A stretch of DNA of 64,000 bases from the NCBI GenBank assembly GCA_017311185.1, contig JAESUZ010001532.1, positions 62,001 to 126,000 of the forward strand, read 5' to 3'. Below, in pieces: positions 21,801-31,830 of this stretch. Position 1 is the stretch's first letter. Every line of letters begins with the position of its first letter. The notes under the pieces are model-generated. The model was not told the origin of the DNA and made no database searches. It was given only the letters and a program-made list of their open reading frames with translations. The position numbers and the translations under genes were made by a program. Origin of the DNA: Proteles cristata cristata. Taxonomy: Eukaryota > Chordata > Mammalia > Carnivora > Hyaenidae.

Positions 21801-24451
21801 TGAGTCCATATCTTATGGTGCCAGGTCCAGAGTTCTCACACAACCCAACTTCTTCCCCTCAAGTGTTATAATCAAACTCCAGCTACTCATGGTCAGATAT
21901 CCTCCAAAACACCAAATTCTGCTGCCTTATATCATCTGGCCTGCTTTTCCGATTTTCCTCCTAAGCAGCATATATGTTCCACATTTCAGAACCCATCGTC
22001 GGTGACTCGTGGGATGATGGCTTTGTGACTGATGTGGCCCTACAGTCACGGAACTGCACATTCCAAGATGTAAAACACAAGAGCCTGGTGCTGTCTGGCT
22101 CCTATGAGCTTCGGGCTCTCCATCTCAATGGACAGAACATGAACCAACAAGGTAACTAGGGACATCTTATTCCTTTCTTGGCCTCCTGACCCCATGCTAA
22201 TTCTCCACATTTTTAACAAAGTAGGACCATAAGGCAAATTATGAACCTAAGTGAAAAAATGTATAACTAACATGTAAACATTTTCATTTTGGTCCTGGCA
22301 AGGACACCTTAGCATGTTCATTTTTTAGCAAGAGATGAGACTCTAAGAAATTAGAATGCTCGAGCACACCCAGGACTATTGTGTAGCCAAGTCTTAGATT
22401 GACAGTGCAATGTCAATGCTTCCATTAGAAAGGGGTCATTTGATGGACATGACCTAACTGTCTGTGGGTTCCTTTTTCCTGTCATTGAGGTTGAAACTAG
22501 GATGGTGAAGAGATACTGTGTCCGTCCTCATTCCCAACCCTGCCCCCTTAACCCAAACATCCTTCCCACCCAGTACCAGATGGGAAATTTTACTGGCAAG
22601 CAGGAGCTTATCTCTCTCTACTGTAGCTAGCAAATGTTTCAAGTCTGGACAGCCCATTAGTTGTGGGTTCCGCCTGGCACCTCACCAATGTGGCTGAACC
22701 CTGTATACAAAAGAGCAACCAAGGGAGCTGCTGAAAGGAGCAGCCTGTTCCCTTCTAAGACTGCTGATCTTGGAGAGAGGCATCCCAGCCAGGCCACGAC
22801 AAACATGTTTCCTCAGAACTGGGTTGTGAGCATGACCTCAAGGCCCCTGGATGAGTTGGTGGTGACTAAGGAAGATGAAAATGAATGTTTTTTTGGAGCC
22901 ACTTTTCTGAGCTAAGCCTTCCCTCTCCTGAGTTCTTCCCACCTGTTGTTCCGTGTTCCTGAAACAGATCTGTGCCTGCTTTCTTTCGGGAGCCCTGATC
23001 TGCCTCTTTTCCTGCCTTGCACACTGATCAAATTGTTCTGCCCATACAAATGGGCACACCACTGGCCAGTCACAAAATGGCTTCCTTTTTTTGGTTTTAA
23101 AAAATGAGACCCCCTAATTCTTCACTGCCACTGTGATGAGGCTTTAAGAAGCCCTTACAGACCTTCTTTGGAGAAAATATGAATCAATTGACTAACCGTG
23201 GTACTGTCTGTGAGAAGCCAAATTATCCTGTCTGTTAGGCCATTGGAAGCTCAGCGTGGGTTCCCACAGATGATGTTAATTGTAGGAGACCTGGGCTTGG
23301 GGTCCAGTTGCTGGGCCAACCCTGCATGGCCATGCATTCCTGACCACAAGGCCCCTTTCCTTTCTCTAGTGGTGTTCTGCATGAGCTTTGTGCAAGGGGA
23401 GGAAAATAGTAACAAGATACCAGTGGTGCTGTGCATCAGGAAAAATAATCTGTACCTGTCCTGTGTGATGAAAGACGGGAAACCCACCCTGCAGCTGGAG
23501 GTGAGTGAGAACAAGGGACTGAAGGCTTCCCAGGTGCCTCGGAAGCACATTTAGCCCTCATTTATTTCCAAGATAACCACCTTTTCTGCTCAGAAAATCT
23601 GGGAACATATCTACTTGATAAGTTTGCATAAATGTAATTACATCTAATGGAACTGTTAAATGCATGAAACTTTCACTCCCACCACAGAAAATTAAGTCAC
23701 CTTGCCGATGTTATTATGTCCTGCCATTGTGACCATTCAACAGATGATACAGTGTTAGGGTTAAAGGCTTATAACATTGTTAGGGCTACTCCATTTGATA
23801 CATGATACATCAATAAATGAATCAATTCAAGGCAGCTGTCATCTGTCATCTTCTCCACTCTCAAAATCACCTGCCCCCCACAACGAGCTTTGCCAGCAAA
23901 AGTTTCAATTCTAAGTTGAAGTCATTCTAGCCAGGGCCATAGAGAAAATTATAGCAAAAGTCCCTGGAAACTAGGTACTCCTAGAAGTTTTCATCTAATG
24001 TTCACTTTTTAATAAAACTCCCACTTATATTATGCTCCCTACCATTTGATACTAAGTTTCAAAAAAGAGTAAAAGCTCTTTCAGTCACTACACAGGAAGT
24101 TGGTATCACAAAGAGAAATCAGGAGTCTGGATCCTGGTCCTATAACTCATCAGTTTCCTTTCTACCTGAATGAGAGAATAACTTTACCAGAGTGGCCTTG
24201 TCCCTTCTCTCATAAAAATTCTTATTTTTGTTTTGCTGCAGATGTTAGACCCCAAAGTTTACCCAAAGAAGAAGATGGAAAAGAGATTTGTCTTCAACAA
24301 GATAGAAATCAAGAACACGGTGGAATTTGAGTCTTCCCAGTTCCCCAACTGGTACATCAGCACCTCTCAAGCAGAAGAAATGCCTGTCTTCCTAGGAAAT
24401 ATCAAAGGTGGTCAGGATATAACTGACTTCATCATGGAAATCTCTTCCTAA
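18765..24451 (+). CDS. IL1B: Interleukin-1 beta precursor (pro-IL-1 beta), six coding exons
   Basis: Coding parts are 18765-18811, 19343-19391, 21017-21221, 21990-22151, 23370-23500 and 24242-24451; joined they give 267 codons and a TAA stop. All introns are GT-AG and phases stay consistent. The protein has no signal peptide, as expected for this leaderless cytokine. Residues 1-115 form the acidic propeptide and 116-267 the beta-trefoil cytokine. The caspase-1 site is FVTD115/V116 and a second Asp-Gly site is at 26/27 (FFEAD/GP). The IL-1 family signature runs from F227 to V247 ([13 protein letters not shown] plus M245-P-V). In mammals pro-IL-1 beta is made in activated myeloid cells, cut by caspase-1 after inflammasome assembly, released through gasdermin D pores, and binds IL1R1/IL1RAP. 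The start ATG lies 15 nt into exon 2 in the context AGCCATGG, a good Kozak match. No frameshift or early stop is seen, so the gene looks functional. Identification rests on recognisable sequence in every coding exon. Confidence 0.98.
19343..19391 (+). CDS. IL1B: IL1B exon 3
   Basis: This 49-nt exon follows TTTTTATTACAG and ends before GTGAGA. It encodes residues 16-32, including FFEADGP with the Asp26-Gly27 site. The following intron 3 (19392-21016, 1625 bp) is the longest and holds a MIR copy. Confidence 0.96.
19838..19990 (+). repeat. MIR SINE in IL1B intron 3
   Basis: TGACCTTAAAGAAGCC, CCTCGGCCTCTGAAA and AACTAGATGATCTCTGAG follow the order of the MIR core and 3' part. Confidence 0.65.
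21017..21221 (+). CDS. IL1B: IL1B exon 4, propeptide core
   Basis: The acceptor CTCTCCACAG ends at 21016 and the donor GTACTT begins at 21222. The 205 nt encode residues 33-100 and the first base of Glu101, including [13 protein letters not shown] and ending CCIFEE. An open frame on the opposite strand here (20882-21109) is a shadow of this exon. Confidence 0.97.
21368..21623 (-). mobile_element. CanSINE, antisense, in IL1B intron 4
   Basis: The SINE body (21384-21607) is bounded by perfect 16-bp duplications TAGTTGAAACTATTCT at 21368-21383 and 21608-21623. It ends in GGCGCCCC, the reversed SINE head, and starts with the T-rich reversed tail. It lies 162 bp after the exon 4 donor. Confidence 0.95.
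21640..21850 (+). repeat. MIR-like fragment in IL1B intron 4
   Basis: TTTCACTTGCATTACCTCCTG, CACTATCCCTGTTGG and the later CAAGGCCAGCAATGGAAGTG match MIR order, but are diverged. Confidence 0.5.
21990..22151 (+). CDS. IL1B: IL1B exon 5, caspase-1 site and start of mature cytokine
   Basis: The exon lies between ACATTTCAG (ending 21989) and GTAACT (from 22152). It encodes E101 to Q154 and one base more, with SWDDGFVTD then [10 protein letters not shown]. Cleavage after Asp115 would release the mature cytokine. [17 protein letters not shown] is a strongly conserved IL-1 beta stretch. Confidence 0.97.
23370..23500 (+). CDS. IL1B: IL1B exon 6
   Basis: The exon lies between TTTCTCTAG (ending 23369) and GTGAGT (from 23501). 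The 131 nt encode residues 155-198, including [11 protein letters not shown] and [18 protein letters not shown], beta strands of the trefoil. Confidence 0.97.
24242..24451 (+). CDS. IL1B: IL1B exon 7 coding part, IL-1 signature and stop
   Basis: The exon follows the acceptor TTTTGCTGCAG. It encodes residues 199-267 ([18 protein letters not shown] to DFIMEISS) and a TAA stop at 24449-24451. It includes the basic PKKKMEKR stretch and the IL-1 family signature. Confidence 0.98.
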   Translation: MLDPKVYPKKKMEKRFVFNKIEIKNTVEFESSQFPNWYISTSQAEEMPVFLGNIKGGQDITDFIMEISS

Positions 24452-24783
24452 AGAGACCTGTACCCAGAGAGTCCAAATGTGCTGAATAACCCCTGCTGGC
24501 TGGTGGAAGAGGAACAGAAGGGTTAAAACATGGCCTCGGGCTGAACTTCACTCTTACCTAATCAATGCACAGCTGCCTTCCTTAAATCACTGCTAAGATC
24601 TGTCCCCCAGCCTGGAGGAGCAACCCCCTCTTCCCAGGGCCAGTCCTCACTCCCCTCTGCTTTAGCCAGGCGTCTCTCATTTCTTCTACTCCCTCAAAGC
24701 CACACTGGCACAAATCGTTACACATTCGGTTCCAAGAAATCCTCTGTCCTTTGTGCCCTGCTTCTGATGAACAGCCTCTTAAC

Positions 24784-24803
24784 TATTTATTTATTTATTT
24801 ATT
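24784..24803 (+). promoter_or_regulatory. AU-rich mRNA instability element
   Basis: Four overlapping ATTTA pentamers form a cluster ending TTTATTTATT, the class II ARE typical of cytokine mRNAs and bound by TTP/ZFP36 and HuR. One more ATTTA lies near 24978. It is expected to make IL1B mRNA short-lived in resting cells. Confidence 0.88.
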
Positions 24804-25022
24804 GGTGGGTTAGTCTATTTAACAAAGTCAAGAGGGCCAAGATGCATCAGTGTCTGTGAAGAGCCCAGTCTTCAATATCTGTGAAATTAATTTAATTTGC
24901 ACTAGTGCACCATCTTTGTAACAAGTCCTTTCAGCAAGGCTGAAAAATGTATAAGCTCAGATTGTTTACATAGGAATATTTATGAATGATTAAGTATGAG
25001 CAGTCTGCTTCAATGATTCTGA

Positions 25023-25028
25023 AATAAA
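25023..25028 (+). terminator. IL1B: IL1B poly(A) signal AATAAA
   Basis: A canonical hexamer sits in TGAAATAAACTTTG, about 570 bp after the stop, followed by a T-rich and GT-rich stretch (TTTTTGTTTCTCTGTGG) that suits a downstream element. Confidence 0.9.
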
Positions 25029-25309
25029 CTTTGCTGAAAAAATAATTTTTGTTTCTCTGTGGTCATTGCCTTTTCTCGGATCTGAGACAGAAGAGTAAAG
25101 ATAAATGAGGCTATGAGAGTTCTCCTTGGTAAGTCCACTCCTCATCTCTGAGCATGGCAAAATACACAGGAACATCACCGGCCAGCAAAGACAAGCCTCC
25201 CTGTCCCTCCCTTTCATTTCCATTTTAAAAGGATATTTGGTACATAAGTTTCATCTGAAAATAGGATCAGCTGAAGTAAGGGAGAAAGGGTTGGTGGTAA
25301 CAGCCACCA

Positions 25310-25690
25310 ACAATGTCTCTACTCATTTATTTAACAAACATGTATTAAGTAAATGCTATGTACTAGGAGCTAAAGAAACCAGACAGGTAAGGCATTCCTA
25401 GTTAGATAGGAGAGGCAGATATATACAAGCAAAAATAAGGCAATGTGGCAAATAGAGGTAAGAGATAAAGTATGAAAGGAGCAGCCAGGAGGGGTGACAA
25501 CATCTGCTGTGAAGGTCAGAGGGTCAAGGAGGACCAACATATGAGTCAAGCCTAAAAGAATGAGCAGGGGTTCCTCGCATAGAAAAGAAAGGAAAGGAGA
25601 CTCTCAGTAGTGGGACCAGTATTATCAAAAGCACGGAGTGAAGAATGAATAATGAATGATGCAAAGAGGAAACTTTCAGAATTGTAGAAG
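25310..25690 (-). repeat. L2 LINE, antisense, just after IL1B
   Basis: CTCATTTATTTAACAAACATG, AAGTAAATGCTATGTACTAG and AAAAGCACGGAGTGAAGAAT follow the reversed L2 order. Confidence 0.75.
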
Positions 25691-26560
25691 TCACCAGAAG
25701 CAAAGTCAAAACACCAAAACAACCAAGGGAAAAAATATTTGTAACTGTATATCAGGCAAAGGGATAATTTGTTTAATATATAGAATCCCCTCAAAGCATT
25801 AGAAAAAAACATGAATATAAATCCAACAAAACAGTAGGCAAAAATCTAACAAAACTATGTATTAACAGTCCATAGAAAAGGAAATACTATTAATCTTAAA
25901 CAGAGTAAAACATGCTCAACATAACTTGTAAGAAAATTGAATTAACAGTGCTTTGAAGATAATGCTGTTATCCTATCAGGTTACCAAAAATCAAAGTTGA
26001 ACAACATACCTGTTGGAAAAACTGGGGAAACCCCTACTCTAAGACATTACAGGTGGGAGTATAAGTTGGCACAACTCCTATAGAGGAAAATTTGATAATG
26101 ACTATGAAAATTACAAATAAACAACCCCTTTGGCCCAACAATTTCAGTTCTGGGGAATTTATCCTACAGGTGGAAATATACCCATGTGAAATGACACATG
26201 ATCAAAATTACTCATTGCACATCACTTGTAAAAGCAAAAGACTGGAAATAACCCAAATGTCTATCAATGGGAGCCTGGTTAAATGAATTATCGGAAATCC
26301 ATACAATAGAATGCCATCCTAAATGCATTCTATAATGCAGCTATAAAAGAATCGCAAAGCATTCCACACCAATATGGAAGCCTGTCCGAGATACACTGGT
26401 AACTAAACAAGAGCAAGAGGCAGACAATGCTTATAGCGCACTAACTTTTATATTATAAAGGGTGGGGCAGGGGATGTGAAATAAGACAATACTTTCCAAT
26501 ATGCTTGTATTTATTTCAAAAATTCTGAAAGATACATATGAAATTTAAAAAGCAGCTGTG
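25691..26560 (+). repeat. Ancient L1 (L1M-type), sense
   Basis: GAAAAACTGGGGAAACCCC, AATTTCAGTTCTGGGGAATT, AAAGACTGGAAATAACCC and CTATCAATGGGAGCCTGG are strongly diverged L1 3' sequence. Confidence 0.75.
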
Positions 26561-26714
26561 AGGGACTGGCGAGTAAGATACAGGGGACAATAGTCGGAGC
26601 AAGACTTTCCTCTAGAAATTTCTATATACAGTTTGATTTTTCAATCGTGAATATATTACTTACTCAGAAATAAAATGGTAAAAAATTTTAAAAGGCATTT
26701 GTCCAAAAGAATTG

Positions 26715-26765
26715 TATATATATATATAATACATATATTAGAGAGAGAGAGAGAGAGACAGAGAT
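26715..26765. repeat. (TA)n and (GA)n simple repeat
   Basis: TATATATATATAATACATAT followed by AGAGAGAGAGAGAGAG. Confidence 0.9.
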
Positions 26766-27031
26766 GGTAAAACCTTAGTTTGTGAGCACAATTTGTCCCA
26801 AAAACATGCTTGTAATCCAAAGCACTTGTATATCAAATTGAATTTCCCCATAATAATGGAAACTTAGATGATTTATTCTACAACCCAAAAATGTTCACAT
26901 AAAAATGATTATAATATTGTAATATAATAGAAAATAATAAAGAAATTATAAAATATAAAGAAAAATAAATTAACCTACATTTACATCTGAAAACCTTCAT
27001 GGCTGGTGTGAGGGAGACAAGAGGAGGGTTA

Positions 27032-27214
27032 TCATGTACAACGATTTTCACTGTCACTAACGGAATCACTGCTACCTATCGGCTCAATGGAATCTTTTTC
27101 TTTTTGTGCAACTTTAGCAAGGAACCTATCCAATGACACTTGTTTTTGCCTTCTTTTGATGATTTCACAGAAATGTGATATTGCACTGTCATTAAATAGA
27201 TTCACTGCTGGCAC
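27032..27214 (-). pseudogene. Tigger-like transposase C-terminal fragment with PIP-box-like motif
   Basis: The 60-codon open stretch contains ISHFCEIIKRRQKQVSLDRFL. The QVSLDRFL core resembles the PCNA-binding motif found at the C-terminus of pogo-family transposases. No catalytic domain is attached, so it is not expected to be active. Confidence 0.75.
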
Positions 27215-27231
27215 TGCTATAGCCTTATTCA

Positions 27232-27478
27232 GGTGGTGCTTTTCTTTTTTCTTTTTTTAACATTTATTTTATTTTTGAGAGAGAGAGAGATAGAGTGCGA
27301 GTGAGGGAGGGCATAGAGAGAGGGAGACACAGAATCCAAAGCAGGCTCCAGGTTCTGAACCATCAGCACAGAGCCCCACATGGGGCTTGGACTCATAAAC
27401 TGTGAAATCATGACCTGAGCTGAAGTCAGAACCTTAATCGACTAAGCCGCCCAGGCGCTCCTTGGGTGGCACTTTTCT
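27232..27478 (-). mobile_element. CanSINE, antisense, inside the Tigger remnant
   Basis: GGTGGTGCTTTTCT (27232-27245) and GGTGGCACTTTTCT (27465-27478) flank it; the right end CGCCCAGGCGCTCC is the reversed SINE head. Confidence 0.93.
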
Positions 27479-28049
27479 CAGCAATTTTGCACTGTTTCCC
27501 ACAGTACACATCTCACTAATCTCATTTGGAGTGAGGGATTCCTCCACATTTTTGTTCTCTTCCCCTGTAGACAAGATACAGACATAGACTTCCTATAAAA
27601 TCTTGCAATTTCAGCCACTCGCATACCTCATTTGTACTTCTCAATGATTTCCTTCTTAACTTTCACCATAATCATCCATTTCTTCTTCCTGCCTTTCTTT
27701 TCAACCTTTTTCTGCATGGGGGCCATTGTATATGTTTGCATGGATGTTGACTACAGTACAGTATTAATAAACTTGTTATACACTGTATTTAATTAACTGG
27801 CAATAAGGCAGCAGAGGAAAGGTCTATATGTGCAGGCAGTCCAACCTACAATGCTCAGCAAAGCATTACTGAGCTCACTCTTGTATGGAAAAGTAAAAGA
27901 TTGGTCCATAGGTGCCCTGAAGTGACAAAAAATACACTAGTACCAGTTGTGGGCATCTTCCATGTTCTGGAAAATCACTGATTTCTACCAAACACTATGG
28001 CCTGAGACCGAGCATCGGAGCATAGAAGATGATCACCCACAATCCTGCA

Positions 28050-28184
28050 GCGAGAGAGAGAGAACCCCCTCCGTGCTGTAAGTGCAGAGCCCCACACGGG
28101 GCTGGAACTCCCAAACACTGAGATCATGATGTGAGCCTAAATCAAAAGTCACACCCTTAACCAACTGAGCCACCCAGGCGGCCC
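28050..28184 (-). mobile_element. Truncated CanSINE, antisense
   Basis: GCAGAGCCCCACACGGGGCT, CCAACTGAGCCACCCAGGC mark the reversed head; the tail half is missing. Confidence 0.88.
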
Positions 28185-28199
28185 ATGTCTAATTTATTT

Positions 28200-28700
28200 T
28201 TAACATGACTAATGACTCCGTAATTCCACTGTTTGGTGTCTTTCCTAAACAATTTCAAGGATGTTTATTCTAGAATTGTGTATAAAAAGTTCAACAAAAT
28301 AAACTGGAAACAACCTAAATATCCCATGGTAAGGAAAAGGTTAAATAAACCATGACAAGTTAAAAGTTTTGTTTTGTTTTGTTTTAAATACTGCTTAAAT
28401 GGAGAGATTCAGATAAATCATCAAGATAAAAAATCAAACTGCAAAACTGTAAGTACAGGATGATACTAGTTACATAAAAGAAAAAAGTGCTGCACATTCA
28501 AAATGCATGGCCATATGCTTCTAAGAGTATGTAGGCAAAAAGCTCTAGAAGGGTATCGACTAGACTGAACATAGTGGTTACTTGGGGTAGAGTGGGGGGG
28601 AGCAGGGGAGGAGGTCATCAAGAGGAACTTTAGCTTTATGTTTGATTTTTTTACAAGAAGAATATATTCGTGAATTACTTATATAATTTTTTTAAATCTT
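28200..28700 (+). repeat. Ancient L1 (L1M-type) 3' end, sense
   Basis: CTGGAAACAACCTAAATATC, AAAACTGTAAGTACAGGATG and TGGTTACTTGGGGTAG follow the old L1 3' region. Confidence 0.7.
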
Positions 28701-28863
28701 CAGCATTAAAATGTTCAAAAGACTTGGGTTTCAATTCCTGAAATTGAGCCAAAGACTAAAACTGACTCTCCAAGGGCTATTCTATTCCTGTTTTGGAGCC
28801 AAGTTCTTTCCCTGATAAGAGCTCTACCTTTCTATGTACTAGGTGTCATTACCCTGGAAAAGA

Positions 28864-29140
28864 GAAATAGCCTGTTTCTAAATCTTTATTTTTTTTACTG
28901 TTTATTTATTTTTGAGGGAGAGAGAGAGCCAGCGTGTGCACACTGCATGCATGCATGCAAGCAGGGGAGGGACAAAGAGAGAGAGGGAGAGAGAGAATCC
29001 CAGCAGGCTGCAAGATGTCAGCACAGAGCCCACCGTAGGGCTTGATCCCACAAACTGTGAGATTATGACTTGAGCCAAAATAAAAAGTCGGATACTCAAC
29101 CGACTGAGCCACCCAAGAACCCTGAAATAGCCTGTTTCTA
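28864..29140 (-). mobile_element. CanSINE, antisense
   Basis: GAAATAGCCTGTTTCTA at 28864-28880 and 29124-29140 is a perfect 17-bp duplication; body 28881-29123. It carries an internal (GCAT)n, about four units. Confidence 0.96.
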
Positions 29141-30442
29141 AGCAGAAAGGATCAGATGATCTGAGAGCAGAGAACCAGAACCCTCCCCACTCTACCAAAC
29201 ACATGAAATATAACGGAAGTAGGTAGTCTTTCCAGTGGGCTGGGAAGTCAATTTGTCTGCACCTCCAGCAGGTAATACGCCACACCACCACAGCTGCTAT
29301 GAGCTTTCAAGGAGATCACATGTACCCAGACAGAAGGAGGCAAGTGCTCACAAATTTGAGTCCATACGGCTAGGGTGTGGCCTATATGCTTGGGCTGGAG
29401 TAAGCAAGTATCTGGGGGGGAGGGAAGGTAAATGATGCAACCGTGTGTGGGAGCATATCTGGTCTGAAAGACAGGTTGGGGGTGGGTAGTTGCTACAACA
29501 TCCTTCCAGTGAAGGAAGTGTAAATCAGCATGCCTTCTGTGCAGACCTGCTCCCTGCGGCATTCCTCAGCCCCCTGTACAGCCTGAATTATCCACAAACA
29601 TCTGATTCAACTGGAAGTTAGGGTGAGAATGACCTAGAGAACTGGTGTGATTGCCTGCTCAGGGATGCAGAACGGAAATCAGAGCCTCCTCCCAGTTCTT
29701 ATCACATCTTACCCAGATCCTGACTCCTAACTTGGCACTTGGGAACAAGCCGCATGCAGAGATTTTCCCCCTGGGAAGTCCAGAAGCAATATGTTTCTTA
29801 TTTGTATAAGTTTGATTGTTTGCTTACACAATCATGAACATTCAAGTCCCTCTTGGAAAGTGAGTCATAAAACCATGAAATGAGGCACATGGACCAGGAG
29901 AGGTAGGCAAAGAGGGTGCCAGGGCCCTGGGCTGCTGTCCTAAATCAGGGATCTCCCTGTCTCAGAACATCTCACCTTCTGGCAAATAAGGCAGCTGCAG
30001 TTAGAAGGATCCAGGTGAAGCCTGTGCTTGGGCACATGGGGCCCTCAGGGGACCACATTGTGAGTTGTTACTGGTATTCAGCCCCCACTTCGTGGCCCTG
30101 AGCTTCCACTCAGGCTGTCTGAAGGGGTCAGTGCTTCTCTTTCTCTCCAGCCCCTCATCTCCACCCCAGCACCCAAACCCACCAGCACTCAGAGACAAAA
30201 AAGGTATGACATCCTTTGTATGTCAGGGATCAGAAGTGTGAGACAAGGGAGTCCTAGCCACCACCTGAGCATCCTGACACTGCAAGTCACCCTGAAAAAG
30301 CACCTAGCCAGAGGGTCCATGTGGTTTGCGTGTGACGGCTTGGCTTGGATGAGTCCTTGGAGCAGAGGGATACGTGGAATTCAGATACACACAGGAGCAT
30401 CTATACACACTATGATTTGGCATTAAAATACAATATATCTTT
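29141..30442. other. No recognised feature
   Basis: Repeat-poor sequence. Several frames of 60-105 codons occur on both strands but show no family match or splice context. Confidence 0.45.
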
Positions 30443-30668
30443 GGGCTGCCTGGATGGCTCAGTAGATTGAGTGTCTGACTCTTGATTGCGGCTCAGGTCA
30501 TGATCCCAGGGTCCTGGGATGAAGCCCCATTCGGGCTCTGTGCTGAGGGTGGAGCCTGCTTAGGATTCTTTCTCTCTATGTCTCTCTCTCTCTCTCTCTC
30601 CCCACCCCGCCCTTCCTGTCCCTCTACCCCACGCATTCTCTCTCTCTGAAATAAAAAAATAAAGTAAA
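30443..30668 (+). mobile_element. CanSINE, older subtype, sense
   Basis: CTGCCTGGATGGCTCAGTAG and ATCCCAGGGTCCTGGGATGA are closer to the caniform/older SINE type than to the other copies here. Confidence 0.88.
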
Positions 30669-30956
30669 TTACAACACATCAGGAACACCTGGAAGAGATG
30701 TCAAGTATAGGACTGAGCCTCAGTGCCGCCCTAGCCTTGGGGATGAGACCCTTATCCCAAGTATGTAATGCCCTCAATGTACCATCCATCATGGGCCTCA
30801 CTTCTAGAGCAGTGTGTCCAATTCTCTCCCCAAAAGGCCCTTCCAGGGCCCTAATCCTTGCAGGTTATTGGTCTTCTGATTTTAGCTTACAAACCACCTA
30901 CAAGAATTTGGGAAAACTATGACCTCACCCCTTTGCCAACAGAGATGTTTTAGGTT
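30669..30956. other. No recognised feature
   Basis: Short unique-looking spacer between SINEs. Confidence 0.4.
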
Positions 30957-31193
30957 AAAATCTAGGGGCGCCTGGGTGGCTTAGTCGGTTAAGCGTCCGA
31001 CTTTCGCTTAGGTCATGATCTCGCGGTTTGTGGGTTCGAGCCCTGCGTCGGGCTCTGGGCTGACTGCCAGCTCAGAGCCTGGAGCCTGTTTCAGTCTGTG
31101 ACTCCCTCTCTCTCTGACCCTCCCCTGCTCACGCTCTCTCTCTCTCTCTCCTAGCAATAAATAAAAAAAAAAAACATTAAAAAAAAAATCTAG
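30957..31193 (+). mobile_element. Young CanSINE, sense
   Basis: AAAATCTAG at 30957-30965 and 31185-31193 flanks it. The pol III A box (TGGCTTAGTCGG) and B box (GGGTTCGAGCC) are intact. Confidence 0.96.
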
Positions 31194-31582
31194 AATTTTT
31201 TGTGATTTTAAATAGTTAATTGCAAAGGTTATCGTTTCTGGAATACTATAAATTTGACATTAAAAAACTGTTACATCACTTGTAAACATGTCCAACAAAA
31301 TCCTAGTATCTCAGTGACTGATTCTGTCATCCATCTAAAAATTACACTTTAATAGGTGAAAATGAGCAACATTCCTGTTTTTCTTGAACTGATATGACCA
31401 TGCATTTTCCCCATGAAATTTTAATATAATGTAATATATATCATGCTTAAAAGCATTTTACTGATAATTCTATGATACTTCTTTGCAACAATAAAAAACA
31501 ATAAATATGCTCAATCGATTTTTTGAAATAATTTTTTTAAAAGAACTTATTTTTTTATGTAATTATAGGATGTTAAATTTTT

Positions 31583-31830
31583 AAAAAATTATTCTAGGGG
31601 CGCCTGGGTGGCTTAGTCGGTTAAGCGTCTGACTTTCGCTTAGGTCATGATCTCGCGGTTCGTGGGTTCGAGCCCCGCGTCGGGCTCTATGCTGACTGCC
31701 AGCTCAGAGCCTGGAGCCTATTTCAGTCTGTGACTCCCTCTCTCTCTGACCCTCCCCTGCTCACGCTGTCTCTCTCTCTTTCTCCTAGAAATAAATAAAA
31801 CATTAAAAATTTTAAAAAAAATTATTCTAG
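31583..31830 (+). mobile_element. Young CanSINE, sense
   Basis: AAAAAATTATTCTAG at 31583-31597 and 31816-31830 is perfect. The body is nearly the same as the SINE 630 bp to its left, with A and B boxes intact. Confidence 0.97.

Larger units (their letters stand above)
24452..25045 (+). other. IL1B: IL1B 3' UTR
   Basis: Sequence after the stop runs about 590 bp to the AATAAA at 25023-25028, with cleavage expected some 10-25 nt later. It holds an AU-rich element near 24784. The 3' end is inferred from the signal, not from transcript data. Confidence 0.85.
26763..28035 (-). mobile_element. Pogo/Tigger-type DNA transposon remnant
   Basis: The minus strand encodes two separated ends of a Tigger-like transposase. 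Near 27726-27610 is an N-terminal CENPB-type helix-turn-helix reading (basic MAPMQKKVEKKGRKKK, then KKEIIEKYK, an in-frame stop, GMRVAEIARFY). At 27214-27032 is the C-terminus (NLFNDSAISHFCEIIKRRQ, KQVSLDRFL). The middle, including the DDE catalytic core, is missing, so it is an internally deleted copy. GAGCACAATTTGTCCCAAAA at the left end looks like a subterminal Tigger motif. A SINE sits inside at 27246-27463. Confidence 0.8.

Noticed and set aside
30966..31815. tRNA-like A and B boxes that might be tRNA genes
   Set aside because: They belong to tRNA-Lys-derived CanSINE heads followed by SINE bodies and A-rich tails; no cloverleaf tRNA gene is present.
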